From positions 5,729,878-5,793,877 of the forward strand of contig LR746264.1 in the NCBI GenBank assembly GCA_902729315.2: a stretch of DNA of 64,000 nt. Direction: 5' to 3'. The notes beneath the pieces are model-generated. The model did no database searches and was not told the DNA's origin. It saw only the letters and a list, made by a program, of their open reading frames with translations. The position numbers and the translations under genes are program-made. Positions 36,706 through 48,689 of the stretch are shown piece by piece. Position 1 is the stretch's first letter. Each line of letters opens with the position of its first letter. Source of the stretch: Spirodela intermedia (Eukaryota; Streptophyta; Magnoliopsida; Alismatales; Araceae).

Positions 36706-38752
36706 TGGCCTTTCAGGACTGGGTTGGCTAATTAGGCGGACCCCAAGGGGCGGGGGGAAAGAAATGGTTGGGTGAGTAACAGCACCTCTTGGCATAAATC
36801 CAAGGCGACCTTGGCCCCAGCAGCAGCCTCTTCGTGGTTATCTTTCACTTCCAAGTTGATTATGAGCACCGGTCTCATCAGCGAGTGCTCTCGGTTGTTG
36901 AGATCTGCAGATGATCAAGGCACGGTTCTGGGTGAGATTATATTATGAAGCTGGGCACAGGGCTTCAGAGATGAGCCAAATGTATTCCTAAAACTTGGGC
37001 AGGAAAGAAATTTCCATGAATAATTCTCCCATCCCTAGAAGCCCTTGCGAGAGGGTAGAGGTTCCATTAGAGCTCATCCATGATAACTGATATGAAAATA
37101 TATTTTAAACGGTTCGATTACGAGCTCAGTATCACTTACATAAGGAAGAGAATGGATAGCTTACTGATGAGAGTAAAAATAATCTAGCTGTGAAAAAAGC
37201 TTCAGGCAAGAATCCGTAAGATGGACAAAGTGAGGGAAAGGATCCAGATGGCATCCTTTTCTGTAGATGAGAATGAGGAGAATGGTTAAATATGAGAGAG
37301 AAAATGGCGTCAAACCAAATGCTAGGATAATCACGGAACAAATGCACACTGAATCATTCGCATTAGATTTTCATTTCAGTGTTCATTGCTCTTTAAACAT
37401 TTCCTATATTTGGACCGCATGATCTCGTAGCATCAAGATAAACCGAACCCAAAATCTAACCTCGCCCGCCAAAATATATTTAGGGCAGGAGGCTAATATG
37501 TAGAATCCAATCAATGTGCCATATGACGTCTGGAAAACAAGTTGAACGATAAATGAAACTACGAGGTTTTCAGTTCCTCTGAAATGCAGCGAGCATGCTT
37601 TGTCAAATAGCAGTGCATGATCATCCTCAGAGACAACAGAGTGAAGAAGAAAAAGACTTAGAAATCAGTCAATCTTGGATCTGAAATCACGCTTAAACCT
37701 GATGTCTCAAGCATTGACTTTATTCATTTAATAAGAAGAGAAATATGCATATCGAGTTCATTGTATAATGACACTTAACCATGAGACCAAAATTTTGTTT
37801 CTGGGTAAATTCGGAACTCTGCGATCTAAGCAATATCACATCCACCATTGTGCTGATATAAAAGGTAGGCATGCGCATATTATTTCATCAATAGGCTAGC
37901 AGTAGAAATTCAGGCACAAAGGCTTTCATGATTAGATAGTTGAAGTATTATACATCATGCTTCATTTCCACGGAACAGACATCCTTCCGTCGACCGTAAT
38001 GTGTCCACTATAGCAATCTACCTCACAACATCGATATGACATAGGCTCCTGATGAACTTAAGGGATTTGAAAAGAGCTTAAGATCCTATCGACAGGCCTA
38101 AAAGATTGTTTTTTATGGCGGGTATACCAAATCCATGAAGATTATTGAACAGAAAAACAAATGGGTCGCACGGTCCATGGAGAATTGAAGTGTGGGGAAA
38201 CGTCTGACCGTCGAGTACCAAATCGAAGACCTTCTCCTCAAAGGTGAGCACCACATCAAAGATGCCGTCGGCCGAGTTGTCCTGCCATCTCTGAGGGGCA
38301 AGTTTGATGCCCGAATTACGCTTGAGCATCGGAAGGATGCCGTTGCGTTTGTATCTAGATTCCACAGAGTTCAGGAGAAACAGTAGGATTCACCATGTTT
38401 GGACTACCAGAATCATCATCCGAAGGTCTTCTTCACGATTTCGCGGGGACCCAACATGCTCGAGGGGAAGACCCGGAGACGAGGAAATTGTGAAGGACGA
38501 GGAGGGGAGGAGAAAGAGCAGGAAGAGGGAAGGATACAAGTCGGGGTCTTTGCGCCGAAGCTCGTCGTACATCTGCTTGTAAGGGGTGCCGAAATCGTAT
38601 ACGTTGGGCTCCCGCAGAGAGGGACCGGGAAGCTTCACGTGGCCGCCAGTGCCGTAGGAGGAGACGTCGAAGCCCTGCCTCTTCATCAGCGAGTGCGCCT
38701 CCATGCTCCTGTTCTGGTTCGACGAGCACACCATCGCGTACCGCAGCTTCAT
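36224..38752 (-). CDS. SSU72: RNA polymerase II CTD phosphatase SSU72
   Basis: Four exons: 38538-38752, 38209-38354, 36786-36904 and 36224-36325, total 582 bp (193 residues), phases 2, 1, 0. Length matches human SSU72 (194). The CX5R active site is CSSNQNRS (Cys9, Arg15) in the N-terminal YAMVCSSNQNRSMEAH. Other family blocks are GGHVKLPGPSLREPNVYDFG, YKRNGILPMLKRN, LAPQRWQDN and FEEKVFDLV. The C-terminus ERQHKRKLLYSISFY is typical. SSU72 removes Ser5 and Ser7 phosphates from the Pol II CTD and works with the cleavage/polyadenylation machinery. Intron 2 is 1.3 kb. The last exon and most of the last intron are part of the segment duplicated at 20.0-21.3 kb. No lesion was seen, so this copy should be functional. 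Further in-frame starts upstream of 38752 use non-ATG codons. Confidence 0.95.
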
Positions 38753-39414
38753 CCTCTCTCCAGCGTTTCCTCTTCCTCCCCTCCCCCACTCGATCGGTCT
38801 CCGCAACGCCGCCGGCGATCGTTCTCCGCCTCTGACAAAGTGGTGCCGAGAACCGCCGCCTTCCGGACGACGGCCGTACTGTTTGTTCTAGGGCCGGTCT
38901 CTTCTCCTCTACCTTCTGCTCTGGGCTACACTTTTTATCTAAGGTTCCATGTAAAATTATTTTTTTCCCGTTCAGACTATCGTCTCCTCGTATTAGAAAA
39001 GGCCCTCCCATGAGACACCCAGACTCGAAATCCCAAAACTATAAGAAGGTCGCCGACTGTCGGGGAAGAACGACCCAAATCTTGGGTCTACGTTGAAAAA
39101 TAAAAATAAATATTTTACGTTAAAACCCACGAACTAATCGTAAATCACACGAAGATCCTCCTCAACCCGCCACATAATCAGTAGAAATTCCTCAAAAAGG
39201 TGGACACTGGGGATAGAAACAATCAGGAAGTTCCCCAAGAAACCCACCGAACAGGATAAAATATATAGTGTTCCTGTTCCATTCTCAACATCTGGGCCCG
39301 CATTCTTTCCCATGCTACATAAAAAAAAAAAACAGTCGAGGTGGCATCCACGTTGCCATGTAACTAACAGGAACACTCTCTGGAGTAGCCTCATGAAGAA
39401 GCGCGTCGGCCGGG
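38753..39414. other. SSU72 5' flank and NIP 3' flank
   Basis: GC-rich up to about 38900 (SSU72 5' UTR and promoter), then AT-rich. Frames open on both strands near 38800-39010 are unrecognised. No RNA gene or repeat is seen. Confidence 0.4.
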
Positions 39415-41479
39415 TCAGCTTGCTCCAGTTGGCTGCGAGGCGCCCAAAGGGGAGGGCGAAGAGGAAGAAGACGAAGAAGAATTACAGTGCCCGTGAGTAG
39501 GGTGGGGGTGAGGAAACTGCATGAGCTTGTAGAGGAGGGCCCCAGTGACAGCCCCTGCAGTGGGGGCCACAAGGTACAGCCACAGGTCATCGAACCTCCA
39601 CGACACAATCGCGGGGCCCAGCGATCTTGCTGGGTTCATGGAACCTCCTGACACTGGCCTACCACATTTTAGAAGAAAATAGATAAAAATTCTAAAATCC
39701 TGCCCTGTTGTAGATGCAGAGCATTGGCCAACATATCCTAAATATCTTATCATTAATATTAAATACCATTATTCTTGTGCATTTAATCAATTTACACAAA
39801 GTAAGATTGCCAGTTAAATAGATTTTTATATTAATCTATAACTAAAATGTGGTACAGAGATGAAGAATTGGAATAAATCCAAAATGAAAAAAACAGATGG
39901 TCCATTTTATTCAGATGTATCTGATGTTATGGAATCAACATGGTACATCACTTCTGGAAGGACTGTTGAGTTTAGATTCAGACCATATCATATTGAAAGA
40001 AACCCAATAAATTAGATCATTAGGGGTGAGATAATAGTGCATGAATTGCTCAGAGTTAAGGCCATAAGACTTGAACTTTGATGAGAACTGGCGACGACTA
40101 CACCTCTTCAGTGCACGATATTAGCATCAGTAAATATTAAAACTGATTGATATGCTTCATGACCAGATGCCATACCCTGTGATTAAGACCGCGAGGCCAA
40201 TTGATGCGCCAATAGCAAAACTAGCCACTTGTCCGAACTGAAATGGAAACAGAAACATAGATCATCCTCTGATTCGGCGAACAGGTTCAAGCCTCTGTGT
40301 ATCTATCTCTGAGTCTGTATGAACTAGATGGTGATTCTCTCAGACCTTTTTTTTCTTGTTTTTTTCATGGGTGCTGAATCCAAAATCATCCTCATTCCTT
40401 GTAGAGATTCAAATTCCTCTGCGTATCCGCCCTTAAATCTGTATAAATTAGAACGGGATTATGTCATATTTTTATTTTCTTTTTTTTTGTGCCGGGGGAG
40501 GGGGGGTTGGTTGGTTGCTGAAACAAGAATCATCCTGATTCGATGGAGAGATTCAAATCTCTCTTTGTATCTATAGGAAGGGATTAACATCAGATTCTAT
40601 TTATTTCCGCTTTTTTCTGGGTGGTGAGACCATAATGGAAGGAAGATCATGAAGTGACAAACAGGGTTGAACTGATTCTTACCACCTCAGCATGGAAAGA
40701 GAGGGCAGAAGAAATCAGCATGATGAACATGGTGGCGAACAGCTCCGCCCAGAATGCGGTCATGGATCCTCTGGTCGGCCTTGTGGCGGCAAACTCAGGG
40801 GGGGTCTTGTACACGAGCTTGCCAACGTATGCTGCCATGGTCGATCCGACCATCTGTGCGGCAACATAATAAGGGACCTGTGTCGGCAGAGGCATATGAT
40901 CGAGCATGTTTTCGGCCATGGATTGCAGTCATGAACATGAATACCATTAAGGAGACTAGAACCTTAGCACTCTGAGAGGCATATGGTCGAACATGTTAGG
41001 AGCAAATGAAGAGTTACCTTGGACCAGGGAAATTCGCCAATTGTGGCGAAGGCTATGGTGATGGAGGGATTGACGTGGGCTCCCGAGATGGGTCCCACGA
41101 CAACTGCGAGGACCACCAGCGAGACGCATCCAGTTAGGGCGTACTCCGTCAGACCCAGCTCCCCCCTGCTCACGTAAGAGCAGGATACTACTCCGCACAC
41201 AGAGAACACCAGGATGAAGGTCCCGACCATCTCTGCAAGAACCTGCTCCACTGACGGAGTGCATAAGGAAACGATGAAGCTAGAGAGAGACATAGAGAGA
41301 GGCACAGAGAGTGAGAGAGAGGTTCCCACCATGCGGCCCAGAATCAGATGTTTCCGGTCGGAAACTGGGCCCTGACGTTGGACAGAAGGATCTTCATTTT
41401 CTTGATCGACGTGAAGGCTGTGGCTAGAGTTCCCTCTCTCCGGGGCCGTACGGAAGAGCTTCTCCAATACGCCCACCAT
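39415..41479 (-). CDS. NIP7-1: NIP-type aquaporin, NIP7;1-like
   Basis: Five exons: 41330-41479, 41018-41242, 40683-40877, 40176-40237 and 39415-39658, total 876 bp (291 residues), phases 0, 0, 0, 2. It has the MIP six-helix layout with two half-helices: NPS at about 108-110 (SGAHVNPSITIAFA) and NPA at about 219-221 (SGGSMNPARSLGPA). The blocks AEMVGTFILVFSVCGV, LTEYALTG and NPSITIAFA match NIP7;1, the anther-expressed boric-acid channel of Arabidopsis, including the helix-2 Tyr (Tyr84 here) reported to gate it. NPS in loop B is typical of the NIP5/6/7 type. Odd point: the nearly constant GHISGAH before the first NPx is GPISGAH here. The C-terminal tail is a Ser run (TCT/TCC repeats). Intron 1 is 87 bp and CT-rich. 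The acceptor of exon 2 could shift by one codon. Confidence 0.93.
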
Positions 41480-42820
41480 CGCCCTCTGATTTATCCCCGG
41501 AAGATCTGAAAGCCCCAGGGACCGCCGGCGCAGGGCGGCAATTTATCGACCGCGGCGGCTGCTCCCCCTCTTGAGCGACCGCCGACAGAGGAAGCAAAAC
41601 CCCGGCGGCGTCGAATTCGTGACGCCATCGATGAGCGAAGAAGAAAACATTCAGGCCACTCCCCCCGCCGTCGCTCCGATTTCCTACCCTCCACCGGCAA
41701 TCTTTCCTTGAACAAGCAGAGAGTGGTTGAGTCCACACCGTCCTCGTGCCGCCGCGACCTCGCCGGAGAGAGGAAGCCCACACTTTGCTCGTGCTCCCCA
41801 CCGTGTTCTTTAAGCCGGAATCCCACCGAGAATTCGAGCTCGGGCGACAGGGAATAGTGCATGGTCGAGGTCTCGCCAAAGGCCTCCGCGAGCGACGAAG
41901 ACTCTGCATTCTGGAGGATATAAATCCATTCATTAAGTTTGACTTAATAGCTGCCTTTTACTCGAGTTTAGAATCCGAAGTTACTTCGGAAAAATCGACG
42001 ACCCCGCGACCCGAATAGGTTCTAGTTTCAGACACTGAATTTCGGACAACCTAATCGATGAATTATGAGGCGTCCAACCTCCTTACAACCTAATCGAATT
42101 ATGAAGAAGTTTCCCCATAAGTTCTATTAGCATAAAATGTTATGTCAGTTATTTTATGGCTTCTTGATGAGGCGGATGACTTCCTGGTGCATGGGTGTTT
42201 GATGACCTTGCCGGTTCACAAAAGGGGGGGAGAGAGAGAGAGGAGATTAGGGTTTTAGATAAAGAAATATGATGCGGCTATCATGAGAAGACTTTGGCAC
42301 GAGGGTCAAATAATAATCTTAAATTAACCAAGTTCATTCATGTTCATCTCCATTATATTCACCACATACTAAAAGATAAAATATGCGCCCACCTCAAAAT
42401 GAATGGAGCTGATTCCCATTTTGTGTGTCAATTTTTTTTATTATGCTCAACTACTCAACTAACTTTCATTAGCCAAACTTGATGTTGCTATGAAAAGACA
42501 ACGGGTCATATACAACATGATAATTTAGTAAAGAGGTAGTAAATCAACTTTTTATTTGTCCCAATAAAATAAAATTTAAAGAATAAAGTTTGTGGCTGAT
42601 TGAATCAATAGAGGAGAAATGAAATCCTTTTGTCATTTTTATATCTTTTGATATATGGATCGTTTGTGTTTTAAGGAGGCTGCAAACCTAATGAAGAGGA
42701 TGAATTTTCCTTTTTACAAACTCATATCTACTTTGTGAGATCATATAGTCGCTACAAATTTAGTTGTTCCACACATAACCCACTCCAATCCAAGAGTCCC
42801 AAGGTTTGACCAGCACCTAT
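41480..42820. other. NIP upstream region and start of the AT-rich block
   Basis: 41480-41930 is GC-rich and open in overlapping frames, probably 5' UTR and promoter of the minus-strand NIP gene. A short GA tract is at 42228-42242. From about 42000 the DNA becomes AT-rich, with no coding signal recognised. Confidence 0.4.
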
Positions 42821-44639
42821 TAATACATACCCTAAATATAAAGGCTTTGGTTGAGCTTCATAAGATTTAATAAATTGAATCAACTCAGGTTCCCTAAACA
42901 CATTGTAGAGGCAAGCCATATTAAATCATTGGAAATCTCCTATAAAGTTGATAGCTTTAAGTTGGCCCAAAGTATGTGAATTACTGAGATATAAGAACTT
43001 AAAGAACAAACAGTTTTACTATTTTTGGCACATTTTAATTTGGGTTGAATGTATTGTCAACAATGATATGAAAATGTTGTTGGTCCTTTGGTAGGTTAGA
43101 ATACTAAGAAAGGTGGTGAATTGGTTATTTAAAATTTTAATTTCTTTTATAGTGTTTTTAACTATTTTATTTAGACTACATTAAGTGGGTTAATGCATTG
43201 GTTGACATATGTTAAGTTGGGTCAACACACTAAATGATTATTAGGGATGGACATACTCTTTTATAATGGTCTGATCTTCCTTCACTTATGTTCAATTACT
43301 AGGGTTTCCTAATTGTGGTCTCCACCATTCTCTCATGAAGGATAAGAAATGAAATTCAAGGGATTAACAAATTTCTTCACACAATAAATTTTATGAATCT
43401 ATTTTCTGATGCTAGATAGCAAGTCATTACCTTAAATTTATGCCTTGTTACCAAAATTCATTAGAGTACCTTAACATAGAAGAGTAATGATAGCATACTC
43501 ATAAATGATCCACACATTTAGATGAATCACTTCTTTGATTAGATAAACTTTTGGATGCTTGAGGAAGTTGAGAGTGTTTTTGAACTAACACTAGAGAAAA
43601 GATGCAGAATTTTAATGCACATGTTGAATTAATGTAATGTTCAATTATATCTTGAAAGCTCTTGGGATGCAATTTCACTAGAACCTAAAAACATGACCAT
43701 TGGAATTCAAATCTCCAAGATTTGATTAGCCAAATATTGTGAGTCACTCCTACATCAATTGACTTTTGCCCAAGTCACTTTGCAAGTGCCTAAAGACTAG
43801 GTTTTAGGTTAGGCTAATGGCTATAACTATACAACCTAAATACAAGGGCCTCAATAGACTTTCATTTGATTTAGTGAATCCAATCAACTCGAGTGTTCTT
43901 CAAGTACTTTCTTTGAGTGAGTCAGCTCACTTTTTATTTGATATTTTTGTCACAAGGAATGTTTTTAGTTTACTACGAGGTAAATGGAACTGCTTCCTTA
44001 GTTATAAAGGGTGTTTAGCCTTCTTATAAGGTAAGTGACTTATTACTTAAGTGAATAAGATTACTTGGCCTTCTTTAAATAATAGGAGCTTACTCACTTC
44101 TTAGGCCACTTAGATAATTGTGACTTCCTCATATAAGGTGACTTGACTCGTTTATGTTATGTAATAGCTTAGTTATTATATGTTTGGACTTTTTTTACCA
44201 ACCTAAATATGTATATTCATATAAGGACCTAAAGTGGGAAGTGAAAACTTAAAACTAGTAATCAATGCAACCCAAACATGTATATAATTTTCTCATGAGT
44301 TAGAATATGAAATTTTCAATTGAAAATGGTCTTCTAGATGTAGTTTAAAACTATTACCATACTCTTATATCAATTCTTTCTCACTACGGAAGTAAGTCTC
44401 ATCTAATTAATAAATTCAACTTTCATCTTAACTTGATTATATAGCATAATAATTGAACAATATCCATATATCATCATTAAGTGATTGTTAGTACTTTATT
44501 TTTATATAATAGCAAAGGTAAAATTAAAATAATTATCTCATAAATCAATATAAAATAATAATTGTTAAAATTATAATGCATTGATATTAAGTGATTTTAT
44601 ATTTAATTTTATAATTTTGATAATTTATATGATTTATAA
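42821..44639. other. AT-rich DNA with weak dispersed similarity, no gene
   Basis: Two segments near 42815-42895 and 43830-43905 look like diverged copies of each other (CCTAAATAYAARGGCYT, then RATTKAATCAACTCRRGT). Otherwise there is no feature I can support. It is probably very old transposon DNA next to the Athila-like remnant. Confidence 0.35.
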
Positions 44640-46110
44640 AATAAGTCAAGACTATTATGGTGGATTTTGCTATTACAAGAATTTCGAATTGTGTAGTCAT
44701 TGACCATTTATTTCGAATTGTGTAGCTTGACAAATATATGTTGTAGGATGTGTTTCCAGATAAACAACTTTTATTAATTCAGTAAGTAAGAAACTTGTCG
44801 TGCTGTGAAAATATGGTAAATTATCTGACCATTGAAAAAATACCTATAGGATGGAGAAAAGAAGAATGAGATCAATTATTCTCCTAAGTTAAATATTTTT
44901 TGGGATGACCTTGATTTATTTTATTTAGGAGAAGACCAAATTTTAAGATGTTGTGTTCCAAATGAAGAGCAAGCTAAAGTTTTAAAAAATTTTCATTCTT
45001 TACCTTGTGGGGGTCATTTTGCAAGCTAGAAAACATTGGCTAAAATATTTTAAAGTAGGTTTTATTGACCATCTTTATTTAAAGACTCAATATGTTTTTA
45101 TTAAACATCATACTAAATGTCAAGCCATGATAAATATGAAGAAGAAAGATTCTAGGCCTTTATAATCCATTTTAGAATTTGAAATATTTGATGTATAGGG
45201 GATCGATTTAATGGGCCTCTTTCCTCTGTCATTTCATTTTCAATATATATTACTTACGGTAGATTATGTATCAAAGTGGTTAGAGGTTATCCTCACTTAG
45301 ACCAATAACTATAAAGTGGTGACAAACTTTGTTCGCAGTCATATTCTTACTAGATTTGGATACCCCTGAATAATAATCAATGATAATGACTCATATTTTA
45401 TTAATGTTCACTTTCAAAATCTCTTGTGAAAGTATGATGTTCAACATAGAATGACTATGTCATATCATCCCAAGTCAAATGGACAAGCTGAATTAACTAA
45501 TTGTGAAATTAAATTGATTATGTAGAAAGTTGTCTCACCAAGCAAGGACTGATCAACCCGATTGGAGTATGTATTGTGAACTTATTACACAGCATCCAAA
45601 ACTTCATTGAACATTTTACCTTTTTATGTTAGTCTATAGTAAAGCATGTCATCTACCTATAGAAATGAAACATATAGTCTAATGGGCTATCAAATAATTG
45701 AACATTGATCGTTTCAAAGGTGGAGAGAAGTATTTTTTAGATGTGCAAGAGTTAAATGAACTGCATAACAAAGCATATGAAAGTGTCAAGATCTACAAGG
45801 CCAAAACTAAGGAATTTCACGATAAACATATAATCAAAAGACAATTCTCACCTAATCAAAAGGTATGGTTATACAATTTGAAACTTCAACTTTTCCTTGA
45901 CAAAGGAGCTGATGAGATGGGCCACAATCAAAGGCCCATAATCTGATTGATATTTTAAGGTGAAAGGACATCAAATCAAAGCTTACTTAAAACATAATGA
46001 AAAGGGGGCATGGGACAAGATTGACCTATTGGCTACACTCTAATCAATAAGATTGTCCAACTAAAGATATAAAACTCAACGTTACTAGGGAGGCAACCCT
46101 ATAAGCATGA
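44640..46110 (+). mobile_element. Decayed Ty3/gypsy element of the Athila/Tat type (end of RNase H and integrase)
   Basis: With many stops and small shifts, the plus strand reads through the Athila-type integrase. Readable blocks are CVPNEEQAKVLKNFHSLPCG, GGHFAS, CQAMINMKKKDSRPL, GIDLMGLFP, TVDYVSKWLEV, TRFGYP, MTMSYHPKSNGQAELTN, and near the end ELNELHNKAYESVKIYKAK with TKEFHDKHIIKRQF. The order is right for integrase: zinc finger, core, then C-terminus. The element is cut at both ends, has no LTR that I can place, and cannot be active. The 45698-45946 frame is simply its longest remaining open piece. Confidence 0.85.
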
Positions 46111-46749
46111 ATTTTTACTACTATAAAATTTTCAAGTTAAAATTAATAGTTTTTCTTTTTGTATACTTAATTTATGCAAATAAGTCATTTATTTTACCTT
46201 TTGAATCAATTATGGCACAACAATAATCATTCTTTGAAAGCCTACAAGTGTCAATTTAATTTAGTTATCACAATTCCTTATACCCATCTGCTTCTTATGA
46301 GGTTTTATTTATTTAAATTCAAATGACATCCATGTCATATTCTCATTGAGGCTAATGAATTGAATTGGGGGGGTGGGGGTGAAAAAATGGTAAGATCTTA
46401 CAATAGCAATTGTGAAGAGAAAGGAGTTAATACATAAGGTATAATTATGGAAGGAGTTAATATATATATATATCAACTGAAGTAACTAATAATAATGTAT
46501 ATTGAGGGATGATGGTGAGATGAATTAGAGTCTTTTATGAGAAATAAGAGAAAACCTTCTAATTGTATATAAAAATTTATAGAACATACATTGCATCTTG
46601 AAATCTTAAAGGATATGGACTCTAATGTTGGATGTGAAGGTAAATGTGGAAGTTTTTTTTTAGAACACAATATATGTTAGTAGGAGGCAAAGTGATAGTT
46701 TGATGATCACTATAGATAAATTGAACCATCATATAATAATATCTTAGAG
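46111..46749. other. AT-rich DNA after the Athila-like remnant
   Basis: The first part may be the non-coding 3' region of the same retrotransposon: an AGGGAGGCAACCCTATAAGC stretch at about 46088 resembles the sequence after Athila pol genes. A TA microsatellite lies at 46458-46472. No gene is seen. Confidence 0.35.
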
Positions 46750-47115
46750 AGTAGATTTCTCATTTGCCCTGTGGGGATTCAACATGTTTGAGTTGGGCAA
46801 ACATCACTCACAAACACAAATAAAAAAAATAAAAAAAGAGGGAAAGAAACATTGGAGAGGAGATTTCCCAGTTGCCATGTGGGGCTTTCCACATGCATGA
46901 TTTGGGCAAACATTTCTCACAACAATGAATCAAGAAAGAAATAAATGTGAGGGAGAATTTTTCATTTGCCCCATGGGGTTCCCACATGTGTGAATTGGGC
47001 AAAAATCTCTCACATATATAATAAAAACTATGAAAAGAGAAAAGAGCATTTGAAAAGGGGTTTTTCATTTGTCTTCTGGGGTTTCCACATGCATAGTTTG
47101 GACAAATAATGTTAT
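46750..47115. repeat. Four-unit tandem repeat of about 100 bp, each unit with an imperfect inverted repeat
   Basis: Units centre on about 46780, 46885, 46980 and 47075. Each has a core of the form ATTTGCC..TGGGG..CCACATG..TTGGGCAAA, in which the outer TTTGCC and GGGCAAA arms are complementary, giving a potential stem of about 40-45 bases. The units are separated by A-rich spacers of different length. The copies differ at several positions but keep both arms, except that the last reads TTTGGACAAA. No coding potential is evident. Confidence 0.75.
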
Positions 47116-47784
47116 TATATGCTCAAAATAAAAAACAATAAACATGGAGATATATGTCTACTATGGGATATAATGTAAACAAAAAATAAAAAAATAATCA
47201 TTGAATCAAATATTACATTGCATAGTGACAATAAAAGAAAATATCAAAAAATATCTAGATCAGAAAAAATGAGGTTTTACAAACAAATGGACTAAAGATT
47301 AAGTAAGAAAAGAGAAGTGAGAAGTATGTGCATGATGAAGAAATTTAAATACAGATCTCAAAACCCTTTTGATTCTCACCTTATAGATTTAATATGTGCT
47401 AGACTATCAACATCTAAAGAGATTTTAAAAGATGAAAAGTTGGAGGGAGTGGACTATCTAAATTTTGATTCATATCTAATTTTTAAAGGATTAATAATGA
47501 ATAGGTGGAGGGTTGTGATAACTTGATAAATTATTGTCATCAAAAGTAAATCAAATATAATAATAGAGATTAAAGTATGCATAAAAATGACATAAATATA
47601 TTAGTATCTATATGCAATGCAATGTTAGCTAATAAGTGATTGCCTTGTATTTTTATCCTTAAAAGTATGATATGGATTTAATTTCAAAACTTTTCTTTAA
47701 GGCTTATGTACTTTAGCTATTAATATCCATGGTTGTAGGGACAAATGTGAACAGAAGAAATGAATGGACATATTAAGCAAAGGA

Positions 47785-48380
47785 GGGTGTGACATTTCAA
47801 GGTATTTTTAATTTCTTTCCCTTTTCAACTCTAGGCATAGTTTTTGTCCCGAGCTGGCCATTTTGTCCTTCCCCCCTTTTAGTGTTATCTACAACCTTAA
47901 TGAGCCTTCTTTGTCCTTACCCCCTCTCATAGGTGTGTGATAGTGCTAGTGGTTTTGAGTTGAAAGTCACTTGAGGTCTTTGCATGGGAAGCCCTGAAGT
48001 AGCTAAGCCGTGAAGATCATCCTTGCCTAGTGCGACAAATCAAGGTCTATCAAGTTTTCCATCTATGCGTAGCATCGTCCCTCCCCACAGATGTCAAATT
48101 AAGAGAGAGTTTATTTTTAATTAATAGAAGTTGTAACTAGAAAGAACTTTGTGAGATTGATTTTTCTAATTGAATGTAATTTTTATATTTACCTTTTCAA
48201 TGAATCACATGCTCTCTTTTGTTATCGCAATCAGTCCATACAAAAAGAGTAATTGTTGTCTTGTCAAACATTTCAATTATCAATGTCAATCAAGTTTGGA
48301 TTTGAGGTGTTGTTGTGTCACAAGACTACAATAATGTTTAGCTCAACTTTGTGAGATTCTCTTGTGGGTTGAGAGTTTGC
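47785..48380 (+). mobile_element. Possible LTR remnant
   Basis: A purine-rich AGCAAAGGAGGG directly precedes TGTGACATTTCAAGG, as a polypurine tract precedes a 3' LTR in many gypsy elements. The right end, a second LTR copy and a target-site duplication were not found. It stands between the Athila-like and chromovirus remnants and could belong to either. Confidence 0.3.
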
Positions 48381-48689
48381 ATCAATACATCAAAATTACA
48401 TTGAAATGATTCAACCATAACGACATGAATGACATCCTTGTGTTTGACTCAGATTCTATTATTGCCTGATAGTTAAACCAAATTGAGTTCATATTATAAA
48501 TTTAAGATTTGACGACTTTAATCGCAATGAATGAGGTTTGATTACATACACATATCTACAAGTATGTACACCATATGAGGACTCTCACTCAATAAAGAGG
48601 TCAATCATCACACATTAGAGACAAGTCATATTAATCTTACATACTAATGAGTCCATATTATCTTACATACTAATCACTAGTCAGATTTA

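Noticed and set aside
46750-47115. CRISPR-like array
   Set aside because: Units are about 100 bp with diverged repeats and no short conserved repeat plus unique spacers, and the genome is plant nuclear.
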